A stretch of 64,000 bases of DNA, taken from contig JAQCBT010000008.1 of NCBI GenBank assembly GCA_027621405.1, positions 113,563 through 177,562 of the forward strand. Direction: 5' to 3'. This DNA is from Pseudomonadota bacterium (GTDB lineage: Bacteria > Pseudomonadota > Gammaproteobacteria > Pseudomonadales > Pseudohongiellaceae). The position numbers and the translations under genes are program-made. Shown piece by piece: positions 36,066 through 44,935 of this stretch; position 1 is the stretch's first letter, and each line of letters begins with the position of its first letter. The notes beneath the pieces are model-generated. The model made no database searches. It was not told the origin of the DNA and saw only the letters and a program-made list of their open reading frames with translations.

Positions 36066-36464
36066 TTGGTACCTGCCAATCCGGAACGACTGTTTGTATA
36101 CGGCACTCTGCGGCCGGGAATGAGCAATGCCCATTATTTACAGGGCATCCACGGAACCTGGATCAACGCCACGATCAGCGCCGTACACCTTCCCGAAGGC
36201 TACGGCGCGACGATCGGCTATCCAGTCCTTGTCCCCACTGCCAAAGGACAGGCTGTGCACGGGCAGATCCTGGAAGCACATTTCACCCAGGCCGATTGGC
36301 GGATGCTCGACGATTTCGAAACCGATGCCTATGAACGGGTGCTGTTACCAGTACAAACGGATCAGGGCGCCGAGTTGCTGGCCTGGGTTTATGTACTCAA
36401 CGCTGCAGACGCCATGACCCTGAGGGCTGAGAGGCCTAAACTATTTGACCCCAATGCGGTCTAG
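36066..36464 (+). CDS. gamma-glutamylcyclotransferase-like protein (AIG2/GGCT fold)
   Basis: 132 aa. LFVYGTLRPGMSN is the substrate-binding loop, YPVLVPTAKGQAVHGQIL the core strand, and LDDFETDAYERV carries the catalytic Glu. Such enzymes release 5-oxoproline from gamma-glutamyl amino acids or gamma-glutamylamines. The only sensible start is TTG 36066, two residues before homology; the ribosome binding site is weak, so translation may depend on the preceding gene that ends 7 bp earlier. Followed by gss 68 bp later: both act on gamma-glutamyl/glutathione conjugates. Confidence 0.8.
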   Translation: MVPANPERLFVYGTLRPGMSNAHYLQGIHGTWINATISAVHLPEGYGATIGYPVLVPTAKGQAVHGQILEAHFTQADWRMLDDFETDAYERVLLPVQTDQGAELLAWVYVLNAADAMTLRAERPKLFDPNAV

Positions 36465-36532
36465 CCCTACTGCCGCATTGCTCCTCACACCTATATATTC
36501 CTAACGCTTGCGACAGTTGAAGCCAGGCTTTG

Positions 36533-38425
36533 ATGAGCGATTCCCAAGACAAGACCCCTGAAAAATTCGGTACCGTTCTAGGCTATGCGCCCGGTGACGT
36601 ACCCGCCTTTTCGTCTGACTATTCTTCCGTTGATGCCAGGTTACTGCCAACTCGAAGCTCGTTTCGCAGCTACCTTGATGGCGTCTATCTGGGATTCAAA
36701 TGGCAATGCGTAGAGTTTGCCCGCCGCTGGCTGTATGTGAATTGTGGCTACATTTTTGATGATGTGGCGATGGCCTATGACATCTTCGAACTGCGATCAG
36801 TACGAACCGTCGGTGATCGCAAGGAACTTCCCCTGCAGGCCTTCGCAAATGGCTCACCCAGACGCCCGGAATATGGGTGCATGATTATCTGGGCAGAGGG
36901 TGGTGAATTTGAACATACGGGCCACGTGGCAATTGCCATTGAGGTGACCGATGACTATGTGCGTATCGCGGAGCAGAACGTGGGGCACCAGCTCTGGCCC
37001 GCTGGCTGCAACTGGTCTCGACAAATCGCTGCTCGCGTCACCGAGGATGGGGAATACTGGCTCGAATGCTCATTTGGCGATGCCGAGATTCTGGGTTGGG
37101 TAATCCAGACTGAAGACAAGGCCTATGGCGAAGAGTTGGACAGTGTTCCTGTGGAACTGCTGAACCTGCAGGCGCGAGAACTGCCAGCACGGGAATACCA
37201 GACACGCTCGTGGCTGAACATTGCCAATGAGGATGAATCGGCCTACGTCAGCATGATGGGGGGCCACAAGCTGACAAGTGTCGACGCCGATGCTCGGAAG
37301 TTTTACGTCATGTCTGAATCGGCGCATGAAGAACTGATACAGGCCACCAAGCAGCTGCACTCGATGTTCATGCAGGCGACTGACCAGGTTTTAAGGCACG
37401 ATCACCTGCTCCGGCGCTTCGCCTTCCCTGACTCCATGCTGCCGAAGATCAAGAAATCCTGGGACAACAGACTAAATCAGCTCATTACCGGACGCTTTGA
37501 TTTCTCTCTATCCGACAAGGGTATCAAGGTTTACGAATACAATTGCGACTCGGCAGCATGCTATATGGAAGTGGGAAAGGTCCAGGGACGCTGGGCGGAT
37601 CACTATGAGTGCGAAGCTGGTGATGACCCTGGCGAAGAACTATTCCATCACCTCGTCGATACCTGGAAGGACAGTGATGTGGATGGGCTGCTGCACATCA
37701 TGCAGGATGACGATCCCGAAGAAACCTACCATGCACTCTTCTTCAAGGACGTGCTGGAAGCGGCGGGAAAGCGTTGCAAGATCGTCCTCGGTCTCGATGG
37801 CATGCACAGGGATGAAGCCGGAGATATCGTAGACGAGGATGGAGAACTGGTGCGCTGGGTTTGGAAAACCTGGGCCTGGGAAACTGCTCTCGATCAGCTG
37901 CGCCTGGAAACGGATGACGACAGTACAACCCCGGCAGGGACCAATTCAGGCTTGCAGGCGGGACAGCTGCGACTTGTCGATGTACTGCTAAACGACAAGG
38001 TCATGGTATACGAACCACTGTGGACCCTGATCCCAAGCAACAAAGCCATTCTGCCCGTACTATGGTCGATGTATCCGGGACACCCCCTTTTGCTGAACAC
38101 CGACTTCGAGCTCACCGAATCACTGGCGTCCGGACCCTATGCCCAGAAACCCGTCGTCGGTCGTTGCGGCGCCAACGTGAAGCTGTTCTCCGAGCCGGAT
38201 CAACTACTCGAAGGGACAGCCGGGAAATTCGAAGACAGAGACAAGATTTACCAGGAATATTTTCCGCTTCCCAGAGTCGGCGACTACTTCGTGCAGGTAT
38301 CCACCTTCGTGGCCGGAAGATCCTGGGCAGGCACTGGCGTCAGGGTAGACTCTTCCCGTATCGTCACCGGACGCAGCGACTGCATGGCCTTGCGGGTGGT
38401 ACCGGACTCGGAACTCTATGACTGA
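36533..38425 (+). CDS. gss: bifunctional glutathionylspermidine synthetase/amidase
   Basis: 630 aa (E. coli 619). The N-terminal CHAP amidase (about 1-200) has catalytic Cys 59 (KWQCVEFARRW), His 131 (HTGHVAIA) and Glu 147 (AEQN), at the very positions known in E. coli Gss. The C-terminal ATP-grasp-like synthetase (about 215-620) includes VYEYNCDSAACYMEVGKVQ, YEPLWTLIPSNKAILPVLW, PYAQKPVVGRCGANV and SRIVTGRSDC. It joins glutathione to spermidine using ATP and can hydrolyse the product; the conjugate buffers thiol stress. ATG 36533 with CAGG 6 nt upstream. Last gene of the SET/decarboxylase/GGCT unit; a GST converges from the other side. Confidence 0.93.
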   Translation: MSDSQDKTPEKFGTVLGYAPGDVPAFSSDYSSVDARLLPTRSSFRSYLDGVYLGFKWQCVEFARRWLYVNCGYIFDDVAMAYDIFELRSVRTVGDRKELPLQAFANGSPRRPEYGCMIIWAEGGEFEHTGHVAIAIEVTDDYVRIAEQNVGHQLWPAGCNWSRQIAARVTEDGEYWLECSFGDAEILGWVIQTEDKAYGEELDSVPVELLNLQARELPAREYQTRSWLNIANEDESAYVSMMGGHKLTSVDADARKFYVMSESAHEELIQATKQLHSMFMQATDQVLRHDHLLRRFAFPDSMLPKIKKSWDNRLNQLITGRFDFSLSDKGIKVYEYNCDSAACYMEVGKVQGRWADHYECEAGDDPGEELFHHLVDTWKDSDVDGLLHIMQDDDPEETYHALFFKDVLEAAGKRCKIVLGLDGMHRDEAGDIVDEDGELVRWVWKTWAWETALDQLRLETDDDSTTPAGTNSGLQAGQLRLVDVLLNDKVMVYEPLWTLIPSNKAILPVLWSMYPGHPLLLNTDFELTESLASGPYAQKPVVGRCGANVKLFSEPDQLLEGTAGKFEDRDKIYQEYFPLPRVGDYFVQVSTFVAGRSWAGTGVRVDSSRIVTGRSDCMALRVVPDSELYD

Positions 38426-38515
38426 GTCTGCAGACGACAGAATTTAGCCTGGGCATACCAAGTAAAAGCTCAGCCATTCATCCATCGCCGGGGATATGGC
38501 GGAGTTTCTGCTCAG

Positions 38516-39115
38516 TTATCGCTTTGAACCAGTTCTGAATCCGGAAGATTCGATAAATCCACGGTACTGCGCATAGTCATTGCTCAGCTCCCCTCCCAAA
38601 GAAACCAGCTTTACACATATCTCAAAGAGAAAGATATCTGCCAGGGAAAAATTCGTACCCACCGCAAACTGGCTAACCTTCCACAATCGAGGCTTCAATC
38701 TATCGAGGCAATGATTGATCCAGTTGATCCTCAATTCGACTCTCTCAGCATCACTCAATCCAGGATTCAGAAATCTGAGAATGCTGCTGTTCTGTGCCGG
38801 GTGTATGGTGCTGTTAACAAATTCGCACACCTCCCGTATGCGAGCCCGATTGAGTGAGTTTCCGGGAAAAAGTATGGGTTCGCCAAAGCTATCTTCTGCG
38901 AAGTCCGCAATCGCCATGGATTCAGAAAGCACCTCATCATCTACAGTCACGATTGGCACATAGCCATAGGGGCTTAGACTGAAAAACACATGATCCGAAT
39001 CGACCGCAGACACATCAACCAGCTTGTAGTCGATGCCCTTATAGTCGAATACCCACTTTACCCGAAGCGAGCAGTTTGAAGTCGGGGAGTAGTAGAGAAC
39101 AATGTCCATTATCAT
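38516..39115 (-). CDS. glutathione S-transferase family protein
   Basis: 199 aa. Thioredoxin-like N-terminal domain with YSPTSNCSLRVKWVF, where SNCSLRV matches the zeta/maleylacetoacetate isomerase active-site Ser-x-Cys motif, then YVPIVTVDDEVLSESMAIADF (glutathione contacts with cis-Pro), and a helical C-terminal domain with FAVGTNFSLADIFLFE. Conjugates or isomerises electrophiles with glutathione. ATG 39115 or 39109. Convergent with gss; shared glutathione use is a thematic link only. Confidence 0.82.
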   Translation of the reverse strand: MIMDIVLYYSPTSNCSLRVKWVFDYKGIDYKLVDVSAVDSDHVFFSLSPYGYVPIVTVDDEVLSESMAIADFAEDSFGEPILFPGNSLNRARIREVCEFVNSTIHPAQNSSILRFLNPGLSDAERVELRINWINHCLDRLKPRLWKVSQFAVGTNFSLADIFLFEICVKLVSLGGELSNDYAQYRGFIESSGFRTGSKR

Positions 39116-39276
39116 GCCCGAAAACAAGTGGCGCCTGGATATGAAACCAGCGCTACCAGGATCATCCTCCAATTCGACTCAACTTCAAGAATTGCAAAGG
39201 CCTGAAGATCAACAAGGCGAATTATCAAATGGTGATGACTCGAGTAGCGAGCGAGGGTCGTCGGAGTGAGGCGCGG

Positions 39277-39329
39277 AGAAATTTTGGCTGGGGAGCTTAC
39301 TGCCAGTAAGTGACCCAGCCAAAATTTCT
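39277..39329. repeat. long hairpin between GspE-type ATPase and GST genes
   Basis: Perfect 16-bp arms AGAAATTTTGGCTGGG (39277-39292) and its reverse complement (39314-39329), enclosing a second perfect stem CTTACTG-C-CAGTAAG (39296-39310). Further out, CGTCGGAG and CTCCGGCG flank it with one mismatch. No U-run follows, so it looks more like a repetitive extragenic palindrome than a terminator. It lies 36 bp past the ATPase stop codon. Confidence 0.7.
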
Positions 39330-39364
39330 TCGCAACGAAGCTCCGGCGGGTCGCAGCCGCTACG

Positions 39365-41890
39365 TTAAATAGTCCGGACCTGGGTGTAGTCGGTATACCC
39401 CATCAGTATCTTGTCGATACCATCCTGCTTCCTGGTCCTCATCCCACTGGCAATCGCCTCAAAATGAATATCCGCCGCGGGCGCTCTTTGCAGGATCATC
39501 TTCTTGATTTTGGGAGTGCTCATTAACAACTCATGCACGCCCATACGGCCGCGATAGCCGGTGTCCAGGCAGGCGGGACAACCGGGTGCCTTGTACAGGG
39601 TGAACTGGCCATCATGGGAAAACTCTTTCTCCCAGATTTCTAGCTGAGTCTGTATTGCTTCCTTGGGTGGGTCTGAGCGAGTGCCGTCCGGGATTGCCTC
39701 ACGGCAGTACTCGGTAGCCAGAAACTCCAGTTCGCTACGCTCCGGCACATAGGACTTCTTGCAGGAGGTGCACAGGGTCTTGGTCAAACGCTGTGACAGG
39801 ATGCCGATCATGGCATCGGCGAAGTTGAAGGGATCCATATCCATGTCCAGCAGACGCACGATACTCTCGGCGGCGCTGTTGGTGTGCAGGGTGGACAACA
39901 CAAGGTGACCGGTGAGCGAGGCTTCGATGGCCGTGCCTGCTGTTTCCGCATCACGCATCTCCCCCACCATGATGATGTCGGGGTCGGCACGCAGGAAGGC
40001 GCGCATGGCGCCAGCGAAGGTCATACCGACTTTCTCGTTTACCTCGACCTGTCTCAGGCCAGGCTGGGTGATTTCCACCGGATCCTCTGCCGTCCAGATC
40101 TTGCGCTCGTTGTTGTTCAGGTAGTTCAGGATCGAGTGCAGGGTTGTACTCTTACCGGAACCAGTTGGACCGCAGACGAGGAACATGCCATAAGGTTTCG
40201 ACACCCCGGCCAGCAGATTGTCCAGGTTCGGTGTGCTCAGGCCGATCGCGTTCACCGGCATACACTTGCCACCGGAGAGAATACGAATCACCACATCCTC
40301 GATGCCGCCCTGGGTTGGGATAGTGGCGACACGAAGTTCGATATCAACCGGCGCGAAGTGACGGAAGTTGATCTTGCCGTCCTGGGGGCGATTCTTGTTG
40401 GAGATATCCAGGTGCGCCATCACCTTGATACGGGAAACGAATACGCCGCGATACTTGGTGGGGAACTTGTAGTAGGTTGCCAGCACACCGTCCTTGCGGA
40501 AACGCACGATAACTTTCTGCTTTCCGGTTCCAGGCTCGATATGGATATCCGAAACCTTCTGGCGATGCGCATCCTCAATGATCTTGTTGACGATACGCAC
40601 GACCACGTTGTCCGTGACCTGCTGGGTCTCAACGGCAGAGAATATGGTGGAATCGTAATCGTCTTCCGCATCGGCATCTTCCATCTCCTCTTCGTAGTCG
40701 GCGATGGTGGATTCGATATCTTCGGAGGAATAATAGAATTGCAGCGCCCAGTTGATGTCCTCCGGCGAGGCCATTACGGGCTCAACATATTTGTTGATGT
40801 TGAAACTCAGGGCATCGGTGACCTGCCAGTCCATGGGGTTTTCGATAGCCACCACGATCTTGCCTTCATACACATACAGGGGCACAACCTTGTGCTTGAA
40901 GGCAACGGCGGCCGTCATCAGGCGAATGATGTCGGGCTCTACCACGAATTCACGCAGGTTTACGAAGGGAATACCCAGTTTCTTGGCCAGTGCCTGCTGG
41001 ATTTCTGTCTTGGCAATTACACCCCGGTCTACGAGGATCTCACCCAGCGCGCCCTTGCGTTTCTTCTTCTGTTCTTTCAGCGCCTCGTTGAGTTGCGCCT
41101 CGCTGACCAGGTCCTCACCTACAAGAATCTCTCCCAGTTTGAGGTTGGGCATGTGCTTCTGGCGGGCCAGCGCTTTTTCCAGCTCGGAGGAATCGACGAT
41201 CTTCTGGGTGACGAGGTACTCACCCAACAGGCGTGAACGCTCGGCCTGTTGATCCTGCAACGCGGTATCGAGAACTTCCTGGGAGATTGCCTGCTCTTCG
41301 ACAAGCATCTCACCAATTTGGCCACCAATGACATGGTTGTCGATGGCGGTATGAGCAACAAACAGGTGGGTACAGTAGCGCCACTTGCGACCCACCTTGG
41401 TTTGTTCGTACAGATGAATGCCGTTCTTGTCCTGGCGTGTGCCGAAAGTCTTGCCCGTGAGCTCCGACTTGTCCTTGAAGAACACTTCGAAGGAGCGGGC
41501 GTCGGCATCCACGTCAAATCCTGGATTGGGATTATTACTCCTGAGAACGATCTGGTAGGGCTTTTCCAGACGCATGTACTTGATACCCGACATCTCCACG
41601 GTTGTCGGTTCATTCGCACGGGGTTCGTAGATACTGATGGTTTCGGAGGCCGCATTAAACTGGGCCAGCCTACCCTTGATGCGGCTGGAGTTAGTCAGTT
41701 CGATGGTGACCTGGGCCTTGTCGAGTTCCGGACCCTCATGGACTTCTGCGAAAGGTGGCGGCTGCAAGTCGATCTTCGAGGCGTGGTCCCCTTCAGCGCC
41801 AGCCTGTCCAGACTGTGTCGGCTGCCCGGAAAGCTCGGGGGCATCGATCTTCTCGATTTCGTCGTCGACGATTGCAGTTTCAGCTTGCAT
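39365..41890 (-). CDS. GspE/PilB-family secretion/pilus ATPase with tandem N-terminal repeats
   Basis: 841 aa, longer than PilB or GspE (about 500-570). Residues about 55-175 form an unassigned beta-rich domain (VTIELTNSSRIKGRLAQFN). Residues about 190-310 carry three MshEN/T2SSE_N-like units (IGEMLVEE, LGEYLVTQ, LGEILVGE, LGEILVDR), the type known to bind nucleotides such as c-di-GMP in MshE. Then an acidic linker and the ATPase core: GPTGSGKST Walker A (574-582), TAEDPVEITQPGL, GEMRDAETA Walker B, TLHTN His box, and CTSC plus CPAC for zinc. ATG 41890 chosen over a GTG two codons earlier. No pilus or secretion partner genes are nearby. Confidence 0.88.
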   Translation of the reverse strand: MQAETAIVDDEIEKIDAPELSGQPTQSGQAGAEGDHASKIDLQPPPFAEVHEGPELDKAQVTIELTNSSRIKGRLAQFNAASETISIYEPRANEPTTVEMSGIKYMRLEKPYQIVLRSNNPNPGFDVDADARSFEVFFKDKSELTGKTFGTRQDKNGIHLYEQTKVGRKWRYCTHLFVAHTAIDNHVIGGQIGEMLVEEQAISQEVLDTALQDQQAERSRLLGEYLVTQKIVDSSELEKALARQKHMPNLKLGEILVGEDLVSEAQLNEALKEQKKKRKGALGEILVDRGVIAKTEIQQALAKKLGIPFVNLREFVVEPDIIRLMTAAVAFKHKVVPLYVYEGKIVVAIENPMDWQVTDALSFNINKYVEPVMASPEDINWALQFYYSSEDIESTIADYEEEMEDADAEDDYDSTIFSAVETQQVTDNVVVRIVNKIIEDAHRQKVSDIHIEPGTGKQKVIVRFRKDGVLATYYKFPTKYRGVFVSRIKVMAHLDISNKNRPQDGKINFRHFAPVDIELRVATIPTQGGIEDVVIRILSGGKCMPVNAIGLSTPNLDNLLAGVSKPYGMFLVCGPTGSGKSTTLHSILNYLNNNERKIWTAEDPVEITQPGLRQVEVNEKVGMTFAGAMRAFLRADPDIIMVGEMRDAETAGTAIEASLTGHLVLSTLHTNSAAESIVRLLDMDMDPFNFADAMIGILSQRLTKTLCTSCKKSYVPERSELEFLATEYCREAIPDGTRSDPPKEAIQTQLEIWEKEFSHDGQFTLYKAPGCPACLDTGYRGRMGVHELLMSTPKIKKMILQRAPAADIHFEAIASGMRTRKQDGIDKILMGYTDYTQVRTI

Positions 41891-42020
41891 GATCACTAAC
41901 TGTAGCAGGTATTCCGGGCCTAAACAATTTACTGTTTATTACCATAGCCCTTTGATTTTATTCCAAAAACTGGGGATGTCATTAGCTCGTTCGACGCACC
42001 AGCAAGCGCTTCGTCGACGC

Positions 42021-42950
42021 TTATCTGCCTCGAGTGGAATAGTGCCGTAGCAGACGATTCAATCCCGGCAACCTTCCTGTAGTCATACCTACCCCCAGCA
42101 ATACCAAAATACCGCCCATCACCATGAATAACGTGATGCTCTCCGCAAGAAATATATTTCCCCATAATATGCTAAACAGCGGCACCAGGTAGGTGGTCAT
42201 GATGGCCTGCTCCGATCCCATGTGGGCAATCAGGCGATAGAACAACATATAGGCCAGGCCGGTACAGATCACTCCAAGAGCTATAACCGCTGCCCAGACC
42301 GGCAACTCGGGCATCTGTTCGGGACGCTGCCAGATTGCCAGCGGTAGCAGTATCAGGGCGGAGATCAGCAGGCTGCCTGTAGTGATAGCCAGACCAGATA
42401 CGGTAGCGAGCTTCTGTGAGACCAGGTTCAATGCCAGGCCATAGAGCACACAGGCAAACAAGGCGGAGGCGGCGGCCAGCACGCTCATATTGCCGGCAGC
42501 AATAGCGGCAGGGTCAAACACCAGTACAACAACCCCCATGAAGCCCAGGGCCATACCGGCGACGGCGAGCATTGAGAGACGCTTCTGCCACAGTACAAAG
42601 CCAATGATCGCCGTAAAGAAAGGCACTGTAGCGTTCATGATGGAAAGCAATCCGGCACTCATGTTGAGGGCGGCCAGGGCGAAGAAGCAGAAGGGAATGG
42701 CCATGTTGGTAATACCGACGATGACGATCAACAGCCAGTTATCCCGGAATTCCTGCCACTTCCCTAGCAGGAAGCACATGGGCAGCATGACAACCAGGCC
42801 GCTTGCGACACGCATCTCCACCAGGAAAATCGGCCCCATCTCCGGCGCCGCTACCCGCAGAAACAGAAATGAGAATCCCCACACCGAGGAGAGGACCAGC
42901 AGTTCCAGGTAGAAGCGAGCGGGAATAGTCTGTGTCGAGCTTTCAGACAT
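42021..42950 (-). CDS. EamA/DMT family transporter
   Basis: 309 aa, ten helices in two EamA repeats (about 12-140 and 160-290). LSSVWGFSFLFLRVAAPEMGPIFLVEMR opens repeat 1, and WAAVIALGVICTGLAYMLFYRLI plus YLVPLFSILWGNIFLAESIT close repeat 2. Exports or imports small metabolites, often amino acids or nucleotides; substrate unknown. ATG 42950 begins the family homology. Precedes the ATPase gene by 130 bp on the same strand. Confidence 0.85.
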   Translation of the reverse strand: MSESSTQTIPARFYLELLVLSSVWGFSFLFLRVAAPEMGPIFLVEMRVASGLVVMLPMCFLLGKWQEFRDNWLLIVIVGITNMAIPFCFFALAALNMSAGLLSIMNATVPFFTAIIGFVLWQKRLSMLAVAGMALGFMGVVVLVFDPAAIAAGNMSVLAAASALFACVLYGLALNLVSQKLATVSGLAITTGSLLISALILLPLAIWQRPEQMPELPVWAAVIALGVICTGLAYMLFYRLIAHMGSEQAIMTTYLVPLFSILWGNIFLAESITLFMVMGGILVLLGVGMTTGRLPGLNRLLRHYSTRGR

Positions 42951-43064
42951 AGGTCTACAACACCATCTAACTCTGGCCGCGAACTCCCCGGCCAGACCAG
43001 AATCAAAATGTGGATACACACTGCCCCTGCCCCTGACGCAGTGAGTGCTTGGTTCGAGCCGCGG

Positions 43065-44249
43065 CTATTGGAGAGCGGCGTATTTCGCCCTGGCGGCAGC
43101 TACCGCAGCGGCAGGATCACAGCTAAGCCCTTGATCGTTGAGTACATTACCCAGAGCCGACAGACAGAACAAGACGTTGCGACGGTTACTGGCATAACCC
43201 ATCAGGCCGATGCGCCACACCTTTCCAGCGAGGGCACCGAGCCCGGCTCCGATCTCAAGATCGTAATCATTGAGCAGCGCAGCGCGCACGTCACCATCAG
43301 CGATGCTATCCGGGAAAGACACGGCATTGAGCTGGGGCAATCGGTATTCTTCCGCCACTACAAAACCGAGGCCCAGGGCTTCGACGCCAGCAGCGAAGGC
43401 GGTGTGATTGTCGGCATGGCGTTGCCAGGCGTTCTCCAGCCCCTCTTCCTGCAGAATCACCAGGGATTCGTGCAAGGCATAGAGTGAATTCACGGGTGCC
43501 GTATGGTGATACGAGCGCTTGGCATCGGTACCCCAGTAGCCCATGACCAGGTTGGTATCCAGAAACCAGCTCTGTACCTTACTGCTGCGTGATTTGATTT
43601 TTTCTACTGCCTTTGGAGAAAAGCTCACCGGCGACAATCCTGGTACACAGGACAGGCATTTCTGGGTACCGGAGTAGATCGCGTCGACGCCCCACTCGTC
43701 CACCTCCAGTTGAATACCACCCAATGAAGTCACAGCATCGACGATAGCGAGGCAATCATACTTTCGGGCCAGTGCACACAGGGATTCGGCGTCGCTACGG
43801 GCACCGGTACTGGTTTCAGCATGGACGAAGGCCAGCGCCACAGCATCCTTGTGGTCCTGCAAAGCCTGCTCGGCCTTGCCTAAATCAACAGGCGTTCCCC
43901 ACTCATCCTCTACCATTATGGCGACGCCACCGCAGCGCTCAACGTTTTCTTTCATACGCCCGCCGAACACGCCATTCTGGCAGATGATCACCTTCTCGCC
44001 ACGCTCGATCAGATTGGTAAACACGGTTTCCATACCGGCTGAGCCTGGTGCGGACACCGGGATAGTAAGTTCGTTCTTCGTGCGAAATGCGAATTGCAGC
44101 AATTGCTTCACTTCATCCATCATTCCGATAAACGCCGGATCCAGGTGACCAATGGTGGGACGCGACAGCGCCTCCAGGATTCTGGGATTTACATCGGAAG
44201 GCCCAGGGCCCATGAGGGTGCGCTGTGGTGGGTGAAATGAGTCTGTCAT
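43065..44249 (-). CDS. alanine/serine-glyoxylate aminotransferase family protein
   Basis: 394 aa class V PLP enzyme. LMGPGPSDVNPRILEAL at the N-terminus is the glyoxylate-aminotransferase signature, APGSAGMETVFTNLI binds PLP phosphate, VDAVTSLGG holds the Asp to the ring nitrogen, SGTQKCLS has Schiff-base Lys 197, and the C-terminus RIGLMGYAS carries the carboxylate Arg. Transfers amino groups from Ala or Ser to glyoxylate, a photorespiration/glycine route, or serves a purine-derived pathway. Standalone minus-strand gene; no ribosome binding site stronger than AGAGA is seen. Confidence 0.86.
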   Translation of the reverse strand: MTDSFHPPQRTLMGPGPSDVNPRILEALSRPTIGHLDPAFIGMMDEVKQLLQFAFRTKNELTIPVSAPGSAGMETVFTNLIERGEKVIICQNGVFGGRMKENVERCGGVAIMVEDEWGTPVDLGKAEQALQDHKDAVALAFVHAETSTGARSDAESLCALARKYDCLAIVDAVTSLGGIQLEVDEWGVDAIYSGTQKCLSCVPGLSPVSFSPKAVEKIKSRSSKVQSWFLDTNLVMGYWGTDAKRSYHHTAPVNSLYALHESLVILQEEGLENAWQRHADNHTAFAAGVEALGLGFVVAEEYRLPQLNAVSFPDSIADGDVRAALLNDYDLEIGAGLGALAGKVWRIGLMGYASNRRNVLFCLSALGNVLNDQGLSCDPAAAVAAARAKYAALQ

Positions 44250-44298
44250 AGCTAGTCTCTGGAATGGGACACAATTAATTTAATAGCTTGATGGCAGT

Positions 44299-44392
44299 TA
44301 GGGACACTCACAACTTAACAACTTAAGTCCGGGTTCAGACCAAATAAATAGTTACCTCTGCCTTAAGTTGTTAAGTTGTGAGTGTCCCCTAA
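44299..44392. repeat. palindromic element, GGGGACACTC family, copy 1
   Basis: Arms 44299-44328 and 44362-44392 are inverted copies (about 30 bp, one base indel) beginning GGGACACTCACAACTTAAC and containing tandem ACTTAACA units; 33-nt centre. It directly abuts the alpha-operon terminator. The second copy is at 47669-47767. Confidence 0.85.
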
Positions 44393-44438
44393 CGAAAAAA
44401 CCCGGCGGTCGATTTGTGAATCAGCAGCCGGGTTTTGA
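44393..44438 (-). terminator. terminator of the S10-spc-alpha cluster
   Basis: On the minus strand AAAACCCGGC (44427-44436) pairs with GCCGGGTTTTTT (44395-44406) across a 20-nt loop, followed by T-rich sequence. Located 22 bp past the rplQ stop. Confidence 0.85.
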
Positions 44439-44459
44439 TCTTGCCTGGAGACCTGAGGA

Positions 44460-44867
44460 TTAATCCTCTGTAGTAGTCTCCACTTCGCCGTAGCTTTCCT
44501 CACCAGACTGAGGACGGTCAACCAATTCGACGTAGGCCATTGGCGCCTTGTCACCGGAACGCTCACCGCATTTCAGAATGCGGATATAACCACCGGGGCG
44601 GTCCTGGTAACGCGGACCCAGTTCGTCAAAAAGCTTGCCCACGGTTGCCTTGTTGCGCGTGCGCGAGAAAGCCAGACGGCGATTGGCTACGCTGTCTTTC
44701 TTGGCCAGGGTGATTAATGGCTCGGCAACTGTACGCAACTCCTTGGCTTTAATCAGGGTTGTCTTGATGATTTCGTGCTCAACCAGTGACGCAGTCATGT
44801 TGCGAAACATGGCTGTTCGGTGAGAACTGTTGCGATTCAGTTGGCGACCGCTGTGTCGATGACGCAT
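44460..44867 (-). CDS. rplQ: 50S ribosomal protein L17
   Basis: 135 aa; begins [17 protein letters not shown], the invariant L17 start, followed by [17 protein letters not shown] and [20 protein letters not shown]. coli L17 has 127 aa; the extra residues are an acidic tail ([14 protein letters not shown]). Binds 23S rRNA near the exit tunnel. Last gene of the alpha operon, 68 bp after rpoA, with a terminator behind it. Confidence 0.97.
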   Translation of the reverse strand: MRHRHSGRQLNRNSSHRTAMFRNMTASLVEHEIIKTTLIKAKELRTVAEPLITLAKKDSVANRRLAFSRTRNKATVGKLFDELGPRYQDRPGGYIRILKCGERSGDKAPMAYVELVDRPQSGEESYGEVETTTED

Positions 44868-44935
44868 AACTCTATACCTTCTAAGCTTTAACCAAGCTAT
44901 TCAGCTAACGCTTCTCAGCTTAAATCTCTATTTCC

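Noticed and set aside
39884..41236. 450-codon plus-strand frame opposite the GspE/PilB ATPase
   Set aside because: His/Gln/Val-rich shadow of the minus-strand gene, which has all ATPase motifs.
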